Both the position numbers and the translations under genes were made by a program. This document shows, in pieces, positions 35,034-44,012 of a DNA stretch of 64,000 bases; the first letter of the stretch is position 1, and the number at the start of each line of letters is the position of its first letter. Source of the stretch: an uncultured Bacillota bacterium (GTDB lineage Bacteria; Bacillota; Clostridia; Lachnospirales; Lachnospiraceae); NCBI GenBank assembly GCA_949291945.1, contig CASEXH010000002.1:1-64000 (forward strand), in the 5' to 3' direction. The notes under the pieces were generated by a model, which saw only the letters and a program-made list of their open reading frames with translations, did no database searches and was not told the DNA's origin.

Positions 35034-35423
35034 TTATGCTGTCTTTGCTGCCGTATGGTCTGCCCTGGGCGGTGCCCGCAGACCATCTGCCAGCTCATAT
35101 TTTTCCTGTCTGCCAAAATACCTATGATCCTTGCAGTCATAATATTTTTCCTCTGATGCCCCTGTCTCTATATAAGAAGGCTTCTGAGAAAAATCAGGAA
35201 AGGAAAAATGCGCTCTTTTTTCTTTGGTCCAGAACAGTTTAACATCCTTGACCGTTAAAGGGGCAATAACCGCCGTCTTTTTTCCCTTTTCTTTGGAAGA
35301 AAAGGATTCCCCTACGCTTCCCAGATATCCCGCCGGCCTCTGAGAAACAGAAAAATAATAACCGCTCTGAACAAATAAAAGCATAAACAAAAAGACCACC
35401 CATATCTGTTTATGTCTTTTCAT
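35034..35423 (-). CDS. Small exported or membrane-anchored protein, function unknown
   Basis: This 129-residue protein begins with a positively charged MKRHK and a hydrophobic stretch (IWVVFLFMLLFVQSGYYF, residues 7-24), which looks like a signal peptide or anchor. The remainder is hydrophilic, rich in Lys, Ser and aromatic residues, with no domain I recognise. It is the first gene after the promoter at 35500-35528 and lies 33 bp upstream of the malate dehydrogenase gene. Co-transcription is likely, although no functional link is apparent. Confidence 0.55.
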   Translation of the reverse strand: MKRHKQIWVVFLFMLLFVQSGYYFSVSQRPAGYLGSVGESFSSKEKGKKTAVIAPLTVKDVKLFWTKEKRAHFSFPDFSQKPSYIETGASEEKYYDCKDHRYFGRQEKYELADGLRAPPRADHTAAKTA

Positions 35424-35499
35424 AAAGTAACGTCCCTCGCAGAATTTAATTTTATTTTACTTTATTTAACATTTTGTTAAAAATTTCACTTTTTAAACA

Positions 35500-35528
35500 A
35501 GTCTATCATAAATAGATAGGGATGTCAA
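35500..35528 (-). promoter_or_regulatory. Promoter of the small protein-MDH-malic enzyme operon
   Basis: On the minus strand a perfect TTGACA (35528-35523) and TAGACT (35505-35500) are spaced 17 bp. The first ATG is about 75 bp downstream at 35423. Confidence 0.7.
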
Positions 35529-35551
35529 TTTTTTTGTACAGAAAAAAATAC

Positions 35552-35590
35552 AAAAAGGCTGCCCTCCGGACAGCCTTTTTTCGCCCTTTG
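35552..35590 (-). terminator. Terminator after the HMA-domain gene (bidirectional)
   Basis: AAAAAGGCTG and CAGCCTTTTT enclose the loop CCCTCCGGA, with T runs on both strands. It follows the HMA gene stop at 35602. Confidence 0.85.
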
Positions 35591-35601
35591 TCAGCCCCGC
35601 T

Positions 35602-35820
35602 TTATAAGAAAATTTCACAGTCATCTTCTACTTTTTTGCAGTTTTTCAAAACCTCCTGCATAACTGTTTTCGGCTCATGGCCTTCTTCAAATTCCACCTG
35701 CATTTTTAACGTCATAAAATTAACAACTGCATTTTTTACACCAGCGGTTTTCTTTGCCGCATCCTCCATTTTATTAGCACAGTTTGCACAGTCCACATCG
35801 ATCTTATAAGTTTTCTTCAT
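35602..35820 (-). CDS. Small heavy-metal-associated (HMA/CopZ-like) protein
   Basis: The 72-residue protein is a single HMA ferredoxin-like fold with the metal-binding motif DCANCANKMEDAA near residue 11, so CxxC is intact, and the usual VKNAVVNFMTLKMQVEFEEG strand-loop. Such proteins bind copper, zinc, cadmium or similar metals and often act as chaperones or as detached domains of P-type ATPases. It is divergent from an ArsR-type regulator. No transporter gene is nearby in this window. Confidence 0.85.
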   Translation of the reverse strand: MKKTYKIDVDCANCANKMEDAAKKTAGVKNAVVNFMTLKMQVEFEEGHEPKTVMQEVLKNCKKVEDDCEIFL

Positions 35821-35850
35821 GTGATCTCCTCTCCGATTATCTTTTATTAT

Positions 35851-35866
35851 TTATTTAATTAAATAA
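35851..35866. promoter_or_regulatory. Perfect 16-bp AT palindrome between HMA and ArsR genes
   Basis: TTATTTAATTAAATAA lies between the two divergent genes, about 30 bp from the HMA start. ArsR-type repressors bind AT-rich imperfect palindromes, so this is a candidate operator. Confidence 0.45.
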
Positions 35867-35877
35867 TCTTTTAATTG

Positions 35878-35907
35878 TTGACTATACTTTACTTCTGAAT
35901 GTATAAT
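35878..35907 (+). promoter_or_regulatory. Promoter of the ArsR-AraC gene pair
   Basis: TTGACT (35878-35883) and TATAAT (35902-35907) are 18 bp apart, about 85 bp before the ArsR start at 35991. The palindrome at 35851-35866 lies just upstream of it. Confidence 0.65.
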
Positions 35908-35990
35908 AAGTCAAGAGGAATAACAGCCCTTCTCCTGTTTGGGCGAAAACTATTTCCAAATGGAACAATTCTAATTGTGAGGGATGCGCT

Positions 35991-36353
35991 ATGAAGAATC
36001 AAATTTTACCCCATAATCATGGATACAACGAAGAAAAAGTCGCACAGCATATGCCTACGGAAAATGAGATTGCCGGTGTTTCCGATGCCATGAAGCAGCT
36101 GGGAGATCCCAGCCGTCTGAGGATATTCTGGCTGCTGTGTCACTGTGAAGAATGTGTGCTGAATATTGCTGCTCTTGTCAATATGAGCAGCCCTGCAGTT
36201 TCCCATCATCTGAAACTGTTAAAAAGCAGCGGGCTGATCGTCAGCCGCAGAGACGGGAAAGAAATGTATTACCGCACAGCCGACACGGAACTGGCCCAGG
36301 TCCTTCACCATACCATAGAGAAGCTGGGAAAGATCACCTGTCCTGAAAGCTAG
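35991..36353 (+). CDS. ArsR/SmtB-family transcriptional regulator
   Basis: This 120-residue winged-helix repressor has DAMKQLGDPSRLRIFWLL, a cysteine pair HCEECVLNIAALV at the position of the alpha-3 metal site of ArsR/CadC-type sensors, and the recognition region MSSPAVSHHLKLLKSSGLI. The N-terminus holds His residues (ILPHNHGY) that may add metal ligands. It is divergent from the HMA metal-binding protein and probably represses it, being released by metal. It is followed after 30 bp by an AraC regulator gene. Confidence 0.87.
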   Translation: MKNQILPHNHGYNEEKVAQHMPTENEIAGVSDAMKQLGDPSRLRIFWLLCHCEECVLNIAALVNMSSPAVSHHLKLLKSSGLIVSRRDGKEMYYRTADTELAQVLHHTIEKLGKITCPES

Positions 36354-36383
36354 TGTTTTAAAAGTTTGAAGGAGTTTTGCTGT

Positions 36384-37415
36384 ATGGAAAAAGAAATCTA
36401 TTGCCAATTGAAGAGAATCCTGGAACCGGTAGAGCCTGGAAAAGTTCTTTTCCTGCATCATGACCCTCATTCAGGATCAGCGAAAAAAGAACTTTTAGCT
36501 TTTCCGGATCCCGGAAATACCAGGGTACTGCTGGAACACTTCGATCTATATCCGGGAATCGGAATCACTTTTAGCTGGTGCATCGGACAAAAGCTGTCCT
36601 TTTCACACACCCACAAGCCTTGTGTCCTGAAGGTGGACCACTGTAATCTGGGGCGAATCGGCTGGAATATGGAAAACGGCCAGAGTCTTTATATGGGAAA
36701 AGGAGACCTGGCGGTCCACGCAAGAGCCGCATGTAAAGAGTCAAACACAGAAATCACCTTTCCCCTTGGGTATTACGAAGGCATTACCGTCTCCCTGGAT
36801 CTTGATATTTTAGGAAAGACCCTGCCATCGCCGCTGAATGAGGCCGGCCTCAAGAAAGAACTTCTCTTCCATAAATTCGGAACCTCCCGGGAAATTTTTT
36901 CATTTCCTGCCAATCCCAAAGCTGAGCATATTTTTTCAGAGCTTTATGATCTGCCCCAGGAAATGAAATCCCCCTACTTAAAATTAAAGTGTCAGGAGCT
37001 TCTATTATTTCTTTATATGGAGGATCCCTTCCTGGGAAAAGCTGCGGACCCCTATTACTCAGACCAGGTCGATGTGATCAAGTCCGTCCACAGCCTTATC
37101 ACAGAGAATCTTTCACAACGGTTTACCATTGAAGAGCTTTCAAAAAAATATCTTATAAACAGCTCTGCGTTAAAAACCATTTTTAAGTCTGTATATGGCC
37201 TTCCCATTGCCTCCTATATGAAAGAGTACCGTATCCGTCAGGCAGCAGCCATGCTCCGGGAATCCCAGGACAGCATTGCTTCCATAGCCCGTCGGGTAGG
37301 CTATGAAAGCCAGAGCAAATTTACAAGCGCTTTTAAAAGCGTTATGAAAGACCTTCCTACAGATTACAGAAAACACTATCAAAGAGAAAACTGCCGGAAA
37401 GACACCCGCAGGTAA
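36384..37415 (+). CDS. AraC-family transcriptional regulator
   Basis: The 343-residue protein has a C-terminal AraC double helix-turn-helix (about 240-340): FTIEELSKKYLINSSALKTI, YGLPIASYMKEYRI, then SIASIARRVGYESQSKFTSA. The N-terminal 220 residues are a probable effector domain without a clear match. The layout resembles PchR-like siderophore or metal-uptake regulators, and the ArsR/HMA neighbours make a metal link plausible but unproven. ATG 36384 was chosen because AAGGAG lies 11 bp upstream; the TTG at 36366 is less likely. Its 3' end overlaps the convergent transglutaminase gene by 37 bp. Confidence 0.87.
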   Translation: MEKEIYCQLKRILEPVEPGKVLFLHHDPHSGSAKKELLAFPDPGNTRVLLEHFDLYPGIGITFSWCIGQKLSFSHTHKPCVLKVDHCNLGRIGWNMENGQSLYMGKGDLAVHARAACKESNTEITFPLGYYEGITVSLDLDILGKTLPSPLNEAGLKKELLFHKFGTSREIFSFPANPKAEHIFSELYDLPQEMKSPYLKLKCQELLLFLYMEDPFLGKAADPYYSDQVDVIKSVHSLITENLSQRFTIEELSKKYLINSSALKTIFKSVYGLPIASYMKEYRIRQAAAMLRESQDSIASIARRVGYESQSKFTSAFKSVMKDLPTDYRKHYQRENCRKDTRR

Positions 37416-39547
37416 TAGAGGAAACGTCTTTTTGCAGGCATTTTTGAACGTATATAGGATCTTATCTTCAGGCAGCCTGTATAAGCTGCCTGATAATTTT
37501 CTGCCGAAAACTCCTCCGGATTTCCATAAGCCGCCTCTCTGGCGGTTCTCACGATCTGTTCTGCCTCTTCTTCAGACACCGCCGGTATTTCTTCGGCAAG
37601 TTTCTGCCCCAAATCTTCCTCCCAGCCCTGATAACTTTCCATCCTGCCGGAAAAATGCAGATCAAAGAGCAGTTGATCAAAAAGCCTGCCCATCCCGCCT
37701 TTTTGGATCCACAAATCTCTTCTTTTATAGCTCCGGTACAAAATCACGCAGAGAACTGCCAATGCTGCACCTCCAAAACCTGCCAGTTTTCCCGAACTCT
37801 TCCATCCTGTCTCAGGCAGAGATCCTGCATTTTCTGCCTCCTGAACTTCCTCTTCTTCTTCCTCTTGCTCCCGGTTCTGAAGGCTTGGGACTGCCATATT
37901 CCATTCCCTATCTGCCACAATATCCTGGAATATCTGTACATCAAATCCAGGATAATGGACAGAATCGCCGTTTCCTGAAGGTGTCACCTCCACAGGAGTC
38001 CATCCATAGTCATGGATGAAGATTTCCGGCCAGGCATGTGCAGAGACATCTGTTACAACCGCCCGCCAGGTTCCGTCCTCCTGTTGTTCAAAGTCTGAAG
38101 GCGAAACCACATAACCGGAAGCATATCTGGCAGGTATCCCATAAAGCCGGTACATCAGCACCGCTGCAGAAGCAAAGTGCTGACAGTACCCTTCTTTTCC
38201 CTGAAACAGAAAATATTCTACCGGGTCTTCATTAAAAGGAAACATCCCCGGCGTCCTGGTATAGGAAGTATTACTCTGGAGGGTATAGAGAATAAAAGAA
38301 GTGATATGATCCAGATCTTCCATTGGATTTTCTCTGCACAGCTTTGTCAATCTGGGGATTTCTTCCACGGGAACCTGTGTATATATCTCCACCGCTTCTT
38401 TTTCATAGGCCGTCTGGACCTCCTGGGACATATCCCCATTATCTGCAAAATAAGTCTGGATATTGTCCCACCGGATATCCATCTCCTCCTGCTGAAAATA
38501 ACGAAATCCATACAGGTCTTCTGCATATCTCTGGTTACTTCTGCTCCACATGCTGTAATAAGGCGCATACCAGTCTCCTCTCCAGCCATTCAGATAACGA
38601 ACCGCCAGAACCCGGTCAGAAGCACTTTCTTCCATCCCTCTCATATTGTGATTCATTACATAATAAAGGCTTTCGTAAATACCCGGTATCCAGCTTTCCC
38701 ACCGTCCCCAATGAAGACTGTTCTCCTCCATTAAGGCGTAGATCTCCTCGTCCCTGTCTTCCTGCCATTCTCCTCCCTCATAGTCTCCTCCGCTGAAGCC
38801 TTTCAGATATAAAGTTTCCGTAGGCATTTCTTCGGTGACCAGCTCCAGCTGTTCTCTGTCTGTGGGGTAGAGATTTCCCCGGCTCACTCTCCCGTCAGAG
38901 GCATTCAGATCTAATCCGGTAATCTGTTTCACCGTTCTCTGAAGGACGCCTTCTGCGCCATAGGCAGCCTGATACAGTCCTTCTTCCTGGAAAGATACGA
39001 TGAGAAAAGCTATAGAAAAGATTCCGGCAAAGCCCAGGAATACCCCTATGCTGATTTTGTTTTTCAGAAGGTCCTTATTTTTTGAAGCAAGCTTCCTGAC
39101 CCCTGTCATTGTCCAGAATACGAGCTGAAAAGTCGTCAGCAGGAAAACAGATCTGCTTCCCGGCGTATGTCCCAGAAGAGGAGCCAGAAGAAGCAAAAAG
39201 GTGATGGCAAGATAAAGTATTCCATGGGCATGGAGAACAAATTCAATGAAAAATCCTGTCCATACCAAAAAAATTGCCAGAAGGATCCCGGCTCCTGTAA
39301 CTTCTGCAGGTCCTTCCTGCAGGTTTCCCCAAACTCCCCGGAAAATATCAAAAAATTTTTCTCTCAGGCTTCTGTTTGCTGCCAGCAGCAGAAAAACCCC
39401 GGCTGCTATTATTCCCATACCCATCCCTACATAGATCTTCCGGCTCTGATTTAACAATACCCAAAGAAGGATCCCTGTCATAGCAGCTGCCAGATTCACC
39501 ATCCAGGAGGTAAACTCCAGGTCCTCCACGGAATAAAGGAAGAACAA
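37379..39547 (-). CDS. Transglutaminase-like membrane protein (TgpA/DUF3488 type)
   Basis: The product has several N-terminal membrane segments, a large extracellular transglutaminase-like domain with the Cys-His-Asp triad (EGYCQHFASAAVLMYRLYGIP, SAHAWPEIFIHDYGW), another membrane helix near residue 600 and a cytoplasmic tail. It is the third gene of a moxR-DUF58-tgpA operon. The first standard start is TTG 39547, but the frame stays open upstream and reads RDISRNADGFISLLFLFTG, which looks like a genuine protein start region. No ATG, GTG or TTG exists there. An AGGGAGG precedes ATC/ATA codons at 39652-39644, so a rare start codon is possible. Confidence 0.85.
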   Translation of the reverse strand: MFFLYSVEDLEFTSWMVNLAAAMTGILLWVLLNQSRKIYVGMGMGIIAAGVFLLLAANRSLREKFFDIFRGVWGNLQEGPAEVTGAGILLAIFLVWTGFFIEFVLHAHGILYLAITFLLLLAPLLGHTPGSRSVFLLTTFQLVFWTMTGVRKLASKNKDLLKNKISIGVFLGFAGIFSIAFLIVSFQEEGLYQAAYGAEGVLQRTVKQITGLDLNASDGRVSRGNLYPTDREQLELVTEEMPTETLYLKGFSGGDYEGGEWQEDRDEEIYALMEENSLHWGRWESWIPGIYESLYYVMNHNMRGMEESASDRVLAVRYLNGWRGDWYAPYYSMWSRSNQRYAEDLYGFRYFQQEEMDIRWDNIQTYFADNGDMSQEVQTAYEKEAVEIYTQVPVEEIPRLTKLCRENPMEDLDHITSFILYTLQSNTSYTRTPGMFPFNEDPVEYFLFQGKEGYCQHFASAAVLMYRLYGIPARYASGYVVSPSDFEQQEDGTWRAVVTDVSAHAWPEIFIHDYGWTPVEVTPSGNGDSVHYPGFDVQIFQDIVADREWNMAVPSLQNREQEEEEEEVQEAENAGSLPETGWKSSGKLAGFGGAALAVLCVILYRSYKRRDLWIQKGGMGRLFDQLLFDLHFSGRMESYQGWEEDLGQKLAEEIPAVSEEEAEQIVRTAREAAYGNPEEFSAENYQAAYTGCLKIRSYIRSKMPAKRRFLYYLRVSFRQFSL

Positions 39548-39696
39548 CAGTCCATATATCCCCGTAAAGAGAAAAAGAAGACTGATAAAGCCGTCTGCAT
39601 TTCTGGATATGTCCCGGTAATTTCTCTCTTTTATCCTTTTCCCTATTATGATTCTGACGCCTCCCTTTTGTATAAACCCACCTCTGATCTTTCTAC

Positions 39697-40767
39697 TTAT
39701 GAAAGGATGATCTTTGTTTCTTTTATTTCTCTTTCACAATTTTCCAGACTGAATCTATGTATACATTGCTCTTTGTAATAGATTTCCCTGTTCAGATTCA
39801 AAGTAAAATCTTCCTTAAAACCTTTTCCGGAAGGTCTCTTGGTAAAAAGCGTTTCCTCCCTGTCGTAAAGAAGCAGGAGCAGATCCATGCACGCCTCTTC
39901 TGTTGTTACCCTACGGTATAAAGACCGTCTCTGAGCGTCTGTCCACTTTACCCTTACAGCTGCTTTTTCCTTCAACACTCCCAGCAAAAAAGCGGAAAGA
40001 ATCTGATAGAAAGCACTCATCTCCTCTGGCCCGGGTTCCTTCTCCCCGGAAAAATCCAGATAAAGAGAAACCCCTTCTTCCTCTTCTTTTTGAAACTCCT
40101 TGACCAGGAGCTTATCTGTCCTGGCGCTTTGTTTCCAGTGAATCCCTCTTACCAGATCTCCCGGCGCATATTCCCGCAGCTGGCGGATTTCCCCGCCGGA
40201 GCTTCTCTCCAGCCGTAAGGCCCCTTCTCCCTGTCCCTGGTTTTCCCAGGTATCCGCTTCTGAAAAGATCACCATTAGCGGCTGGGAGGAAGGCAGCACG
40301 GCAATTTCTTCTTCCTGATTTTCTTTGACTCTGGAGTAAAACAGAGACAGGTAGTCATATACCTGTTTTTGTTCCAGAGAAATATACAGCTTCCCACACC
40401 ACTTCGCTTCCAGCTGCAGTTCCTCTTCTTCTCTTTTTTTACTGTCTATACTGCCATCGTAGTGAAAACGCTTACCTTTACGGCTTTTTTCATAGCTGCT
40501 GTAAAACTGCAGCCGGTATCTTCCTAAAGGAAGAAAGGATCTGTTCTCTGTCCATATTTGCATAGGAATCCTGTCCTTTTTTCTCACAGTCTCTCTTTTC
40601 CTGCAGAAGCCTGCCTGGAAATTGTTCCTGAAATATCTGGTCATAAGAAACAAAAGCAGGAGCAGAAAAAGCTGGGCCACAGAAAGAGCCATAAGAGATG
40701 GAATACGATACATGGCAGCCATATACCAGATCAGGAAGATAAAGAGGATAAAGAAAAACCGCTTCAT
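39697..40767 (-). CDS. DUF58 domain membrane protein
   Basis: This 356-residue protein has two N-terminal membrane segments (FFFILFIFLIWYMAAM and LMALSVAQLFLLLLLFL) and the DUF58 core with EYAPGDLVRGIHWKQSARTD, a region related to von Willebrand A folds. It overlaps the MoxR gene by 4 bp and precedes the transglutaminase gene. MoxR-DUF58-transglutaminase sets are widespread and thought to assemble or modify envelope complexes; the exact role in Firmicutes is not known. Confidence 0.9.
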   Translation of the reverse strand: MKRFFFILFIFLIWYMAAMYRIPSLMALSVAQLFLLLLLFLMTRYFRNNFQAGFCRKRETVRKKDRIPMQIWTENRSFLPLGRYRLQFYSSYEKSRKGKRFHYDGSIDSKKREEEELQLEAKWCGKLYISLEQKQVYDYLSLFYSRVKENQEEEIAVLPSSQPLMVIFSEADTWENQGQGEGALRLERSSGGEIRQLREYAPGDLVRGIHWKQSARTDKLLVKEFQKEEEEGVSLYLDFSGEKEPGPEEMSAFYQILSAFLLGVLKEKAAVRVKWTDAQRRSLYRRVTTEEACMDLLLLLYDREETLFTKRPSGKGFKEDFTLNLNREIYYKEQCIHRFSLENCEREIKETKIILS

Positions 40768-41714
40768 TTTTTCTCCCCCGGCCTGGGAGGCCTCACGGCT
40801 TTCAGAATCTCCCGAATCACCTGCTCTTTTGAGATGTCTTCCAGTCTGGCTTCTGTAGTCAGTCGGATCCTATGCCGGATAATATAGGGAAACTGCTCCA
40901 TGACATCCCCCGGAACCACATAGCTGCGTCCCTCCAGCCAGGCCGCTGCTCTGGACAAACAGACCAGAGCAATGGTGGCCCTGGGGCTTCCTCCTCTCTC
41001 CACATTGGAATTTTCCCTGCTGGCCCTCACCAGTCCTACAATATAGCGGAAAACTTCCTCACTAATATAAATTCCGCTCACTTCTCTCTGAATATCTAAA
41101 AGCTGTTTTCCATTCATTACCGGAGTAAGTCCTTCCAGACGGTTCTTGTCAGTAATTCCCATGGCCATCGCCAGTTCACTTTCAAAATCCGGATATCCGA
41201 TGGAAAGTTCCACCATAAAACGGTCCACCTGGGCCTCCGGAAGTTGCTGGGTTCCCGCACTTCCCAGAGGGTTCTGGGTGGCAATGACCAGAAAAGGCGC
41301 CGGCACTTCTCTGGTAACCCCTTCCACTGTAACCTTTCTCTCTTCCATAACTTCCAGCAGTGCGGACTGAGTCTTTGGAGAAGTCCGGTTGATCTCATCC
41401 GCCAAAAGCAGGTTACAGAAAATACTTCCCTGCTGATAGACAAACTTTTCTTCCTCTCTCCGGTATATAGAAAACCCGGTAAGGTCTGAGGGAAGCACAT
41501 CCGGGGTAAACTGCACTCTTTTGTAATCCAGAAGCATGGTCCGGGAAAAGACTACTGCCGTCGTGGTCTTTCCCACTCCCGGAATATCCTCCAAAAGTAC
41601 ATGTCCTTTTGCCAGAAAGGCCAGCATGACCTCCCGTATCTCCTCTTCCTTTCCCAGGATCACTTGGTTTACCTGTTCCAATACCTGCCGTATGGTTTTT
41701 AAATTTTCTTCCAA
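40764..41714 (-). CDS. MoxR-family AAA ATPase
   Basis: The 316-residue AAA+ protein has Walker A DIPGVGKTT, Walker B LLLADEINR, the second-region motif TQNPLGSAGTQQLPEAQVDRFM and the C-terminal sensor helix RGGSPRATIALVCLSRAAA. MoxR ATPases act as chaperones that fit metal cofactors or assemble proteins with VWA-type partners. It heads the operon with DUF58 (4-bp overlap) and transglutaminase genes. Confidence 0.92.
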   Translation of the reverse strand: MEENLKTIRQVLEQVNQVILGKEEEIREVMLAFLAKGHVLLEDIPGVGKTTTAVVFSRTMLLDYKRVQFTPDVLPSDLTGFSIYRREEEKFVYQQGSIFCNLLLADEINRTSPKTQSALLEVMEERKVTVEGVTREVPAPFLVIATQNPLGSAGTQQLPEAQVDRFMVELSIGYPDFESELAMAMGITDKNRLEGLTPVMNGKQLLDIQREVSGIYISEEVFRYIVGLVRASRENSNVERGGSPRATIALVCLSRAAAWLEGRSYVVPGDVMEQFPYIIRHRIRLTTEARLEDISKEQVIREILKAVRPPRPGEKK

Positions 41715-41870
41715 TCCTTTTCCTCCTGCCCTCAGTCTTTTCCTGCATTTACTTTTATTCTATAAAACAGTATAGCCTCCCATCGAAACCAGGTCTAATA
41801 CCTGTTGAGAATATCTTAAAATTACAAAAAAGCATAGATGTTCCAGTCTCCATGATAAATAAAGTATACA

Positions 41871-41905
41871 AAAAAAGGAGCCTCTAAAGAAGTTCCTTTT
41901 CGTTT
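41871..41905 (-). terminator. Terminator after recU
   Basis: The minus strand shows AAAAGGA, CTTC, loop, GAGG, TCC followed by seven T, with imperfect pairing. It ends the long operon of minus-strand housekeeping genes that starts at 50933. The remainder of 41715-41870 shows no gene. Confidence 0.6.
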
Positions 41906-41927
41906 TTCAGTATATACCCCCAGGTTT

Positions 41928-42461
41928 CTATTCTCTGCTCTCCAGATCTCTCTGAATTCCGTCCAGAAAAGGCACCAGAACATTTCCTTTTCTTTCCAGA
42001 AACCATTGGGGTTCCAGTTCCTGATATTTAAAATTTTTGGGGCCTCCCTGCTGTCCCCGCTGCCAGAAGCGGTACATCTGCCGGAAGGTCAGATAATAGA
42101 TCTCATCTCTGTGAGAAAAATACAGGATCAGAAAAGCCACTCCCTGCTGTCCCTCAAAGTCTTTCATAAAGTCTACCTGGTGCTGGTGGATGTTCTGAAG
42201 AGGGAATACATCCACTGCACACTCCTTTGCGTCAAAGCATACCGGTATTCCCTGGACAGCGCCGATATAATCCACGGTGCTTTTCTTTTCAAAGTAGGCC
42301 AGAGTAATATGCCGGCTCTTCTGATCGATCTGCACCGGGGTAATAGGGGTAGGCACTTTCTGGATCAGAGCCAGTCCCTTTTCCCGGTACAGTTGACAGG
42401 TATGATTGATAAATTCTTCCAGAGTAGATCCTCTCAGTCCTCTGGAATTCCAGGTTCCCAT
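41928..42461 (-). CDS. recU: Holliday junction resolvase RecU
   Basis: This 177-residue enzyme resolves Holliday junctions in recombination and repair in Firmicutes. Typical features are WNSRGLRGSTLEEFINHTC, the catalytic acidic/lysine region STVDYIGAVQGIPVCFDAKE, and the aromatic-rich end FRQMYRFWQRGQQGG. Some family members also carry a longer N-terminal extension; this is the short form. It is the last gene of the operon, 11 bp after lepB. In many Firmicutes recU neighbours a penicillin-binding protein gene, which is absent here. Confidence 0.9.
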   Translation of the reverse strand: MGTWNSRGLRGSTLEEFINHTCQLYREKGLALIQKVPTPITPVQIDQKSRHITLAYFEKKSTVDYIGAVQGIPVCFDAKECAVDVFPLQNIHQHQVDFMKDFEGQQGVAFLILYFSHRDEIYYLTFRQMYRFWQRGQQGGPKNFKYQELEPQWFLERKGNVLVPFLDGIQRDLESRE

Positions 42462-42472
42462 CCAACTGCCTC

Positions 42473-42997
42473 CTACTCCAGGAATTTGATCCCCGGGAAA
42501 TATTTCAGCACCGCTTTTCCCAGGATCGCATCCCGTTCCACATATGTATTCTGCCAGAAACGGGAATCCTTGGAATTATTCCTGTTATCTCCCAGCATAA
42601 AGTAGCAGTTTTCCGGAACTGTGTAAGGCCCGTAATTTCCTGTAGGCGTCTCCGGAGTAAAGCTGTCGTCCAAAGGAGTCTCGGAACCGTCAATATAAAC
42701 CTTGCCGTCTGTGATCTCCACCGTTTCGCCAGGAAGTCCGATGATCCTTTTGATAAAAAGCTGGCTTTCATCATCCGGATATCGGAAGATCACAATGTCA
42801 AACCTCTGAGGGTCTCCCAGCACATAAGCCAGGCGGTTTCCGAAGATCCGGTCTCCGGTCATAATGGTATTTTCCATAGACGGTGAGGGGATCTTTGCGT
42901 TGATGATCAGGAAATTGTTTACTACCAGTACAAAGATCAGCACAAAGATGATCATTTTTATATATTCCCACAGTTCTTTTCCGACGGATTTTTTCAT
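42473..42997 (-). CDS. lepB: Signal peptidase I
   Basis: The 174-residue enzyme removes signal peptides at the outer membrane face. It has one N-terminal membrane segment (MIIFVLIFVLVVNNFLI), the catalytic serine in PSPSMENTIMTGDRI, the catalytic lysine in LFIKRIIGLPGETVEI and the end box GDNRNNSKDSRFWQN. It overlaps the upstream pseudouridine synthase gene by 4 bp. Confidence 0.93.
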   Translation of the reverse strand: MKKSVGKELWEYIKMIIFVLIFVLVVNNFLIINAKIPSPSMENTIMTGDRIFGNRLAYVLGDPQRFDIVIFRYPDDESQLFIKRIIGLPGETVEITDGKVYIDGSETPLDDSFTPETPTGNYGPYTVPENCYFMLGDNRNNSKDSRFWQNTYVERDAILGKAVLKYFPGIKFLE

Positions 42998-44004
42998 GAT
43001 TCTGTATCTCCCTTATTATCTCTGTATAACTCTTCAGAAAATCCTTCCCCTCCAAGGACTTTCTGAAATAATTCCGGCGGCCTGGCAGTCACAGTCTTTT
43101 CAGACAGACCTTTCAGCGTTCCTTCCTCTTTTGGAAAGCAAAGCTTCCAGGCATGGAGGAGCTGGTTTTTTACGCCATATTTTCTCTCGTATCGTTCATT
43201 GCTTCTTTTCTCCCCGTATTTTTTATCTCCGATAACCGGATGGCCGATTGCTGCCAGATGGCTCCGTATCTGATGGGAACGGCCGGTTAAAAGTTCCACC
43301 ATCAGCAAAGTATCTCCTCCCCTGGATATTTCCAGAGGTTTATACCTGGTCTCAATGGGAAGGCTTCCGGGAATTTCTTTTTCTGATATGATTACCTGGT
43401 TTTTCTTTTCATCCTTTTTCAGAAACCCCTTGATATAGGCCGGTTTTTCAATTCTGCCTCTGACCAGGGCCAGATAGTATTTCTCCATAGACCGTTCCCG
43501 AAAACACTCCGACAGAGCCTGGAGTCCCCTTACTGTCTTTCCCGCTGCCACCAGACCGCTGGTATTCCGGTCCAGCCGATTGCAGATCCCGGGGCGGAAA
43601 GTGTCGCCTCTCTCCTCGCCCCTTTTTTCTTTCTCCTGAAGATAGCCTGCAATATATTCTACCAGAGAAACGTCTTCCCTGGAAGCCTTTTGGGAAAGCA
43701 TTCCCGCTGGTTTGTTTACAAAAAGCACCTGATCGTCCTCATAAGGGATATCCAGGACTCCATGAACGCCTTCCTCTTTCTCTGATCCCCGGAATTTTTC
43801 TATGGTCTCAGCGGCCAGAAACAGCCTGATCTCATCTTTTTCCTTTAAGATCTCATTTCCCTGGGCTTTTTTTCCATTCAGAGTAATATTCTTTTTTCTC
43901 ATCATCTTATATAGAAAACTCTTGGGAGCCTCTTTGAAATATTTTCCCAGATACTTATCCAGGCGCTGTCCGCTGTCTCCCGGTTTCACTATAATCTGTT
44001 CCAT
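42994..44004 (-). CDS. RluA-family pseudouridine synthase with S4 domain
   Basis: This 336-residue enzyme has an S4 RNA-binding domain at residues 1-70 (SGQRLDKYLGKYFKEAP) followed by the RluA catalytic domain. The catalytic aspartate is in ICNRLDRNTSGLVAAG, and LLTGRSHQIRSHLAAIGHPV is the second signature. The exact rRNA uridine (23S positions in the RluC/D group) cannot be read from sequence. It is part of the long operon, with a 4-bp overlap to lepB. Confidence 0.9.
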   Translation of the reverse strand: MEQIIVKPGDSGQRLDKYLGKYFKEAPKSFLYKMMRKKNITLNGKKAQGNEILKEKDEIRLFLAAETIEKFRGSEKEEGVHGVLDIPYEDDQVLFVNKPAGMLSQKASREDVSLVEYIAGYLQEKEKRGEERGDTFRPGICNRLDRNTSGLVAAGKTVRGLQALSECFRERSMEKYYLALVRGRIEKPAYIKGFLKKDEKKNQVIISEKEIPGSLPIETRYKPLEISRGGDTLLMVELLTGRSHQIRSHLAAIGHPVIGDKKYGEKRSNERYERKYGVKNQLLHAWKLCFPKEEGTLKGLSEKTVTARPPELFQKVLGGEGFSEELYRDNKGDTES

Positions 44005-44012
44005 AAATCCTC

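Noticed and set aside
36366..36383. TTG start for the AraC regulator
   Set aside because: The ATG at 36384 has a better spaced AAGGAG, which the TTG start would itself overlap.
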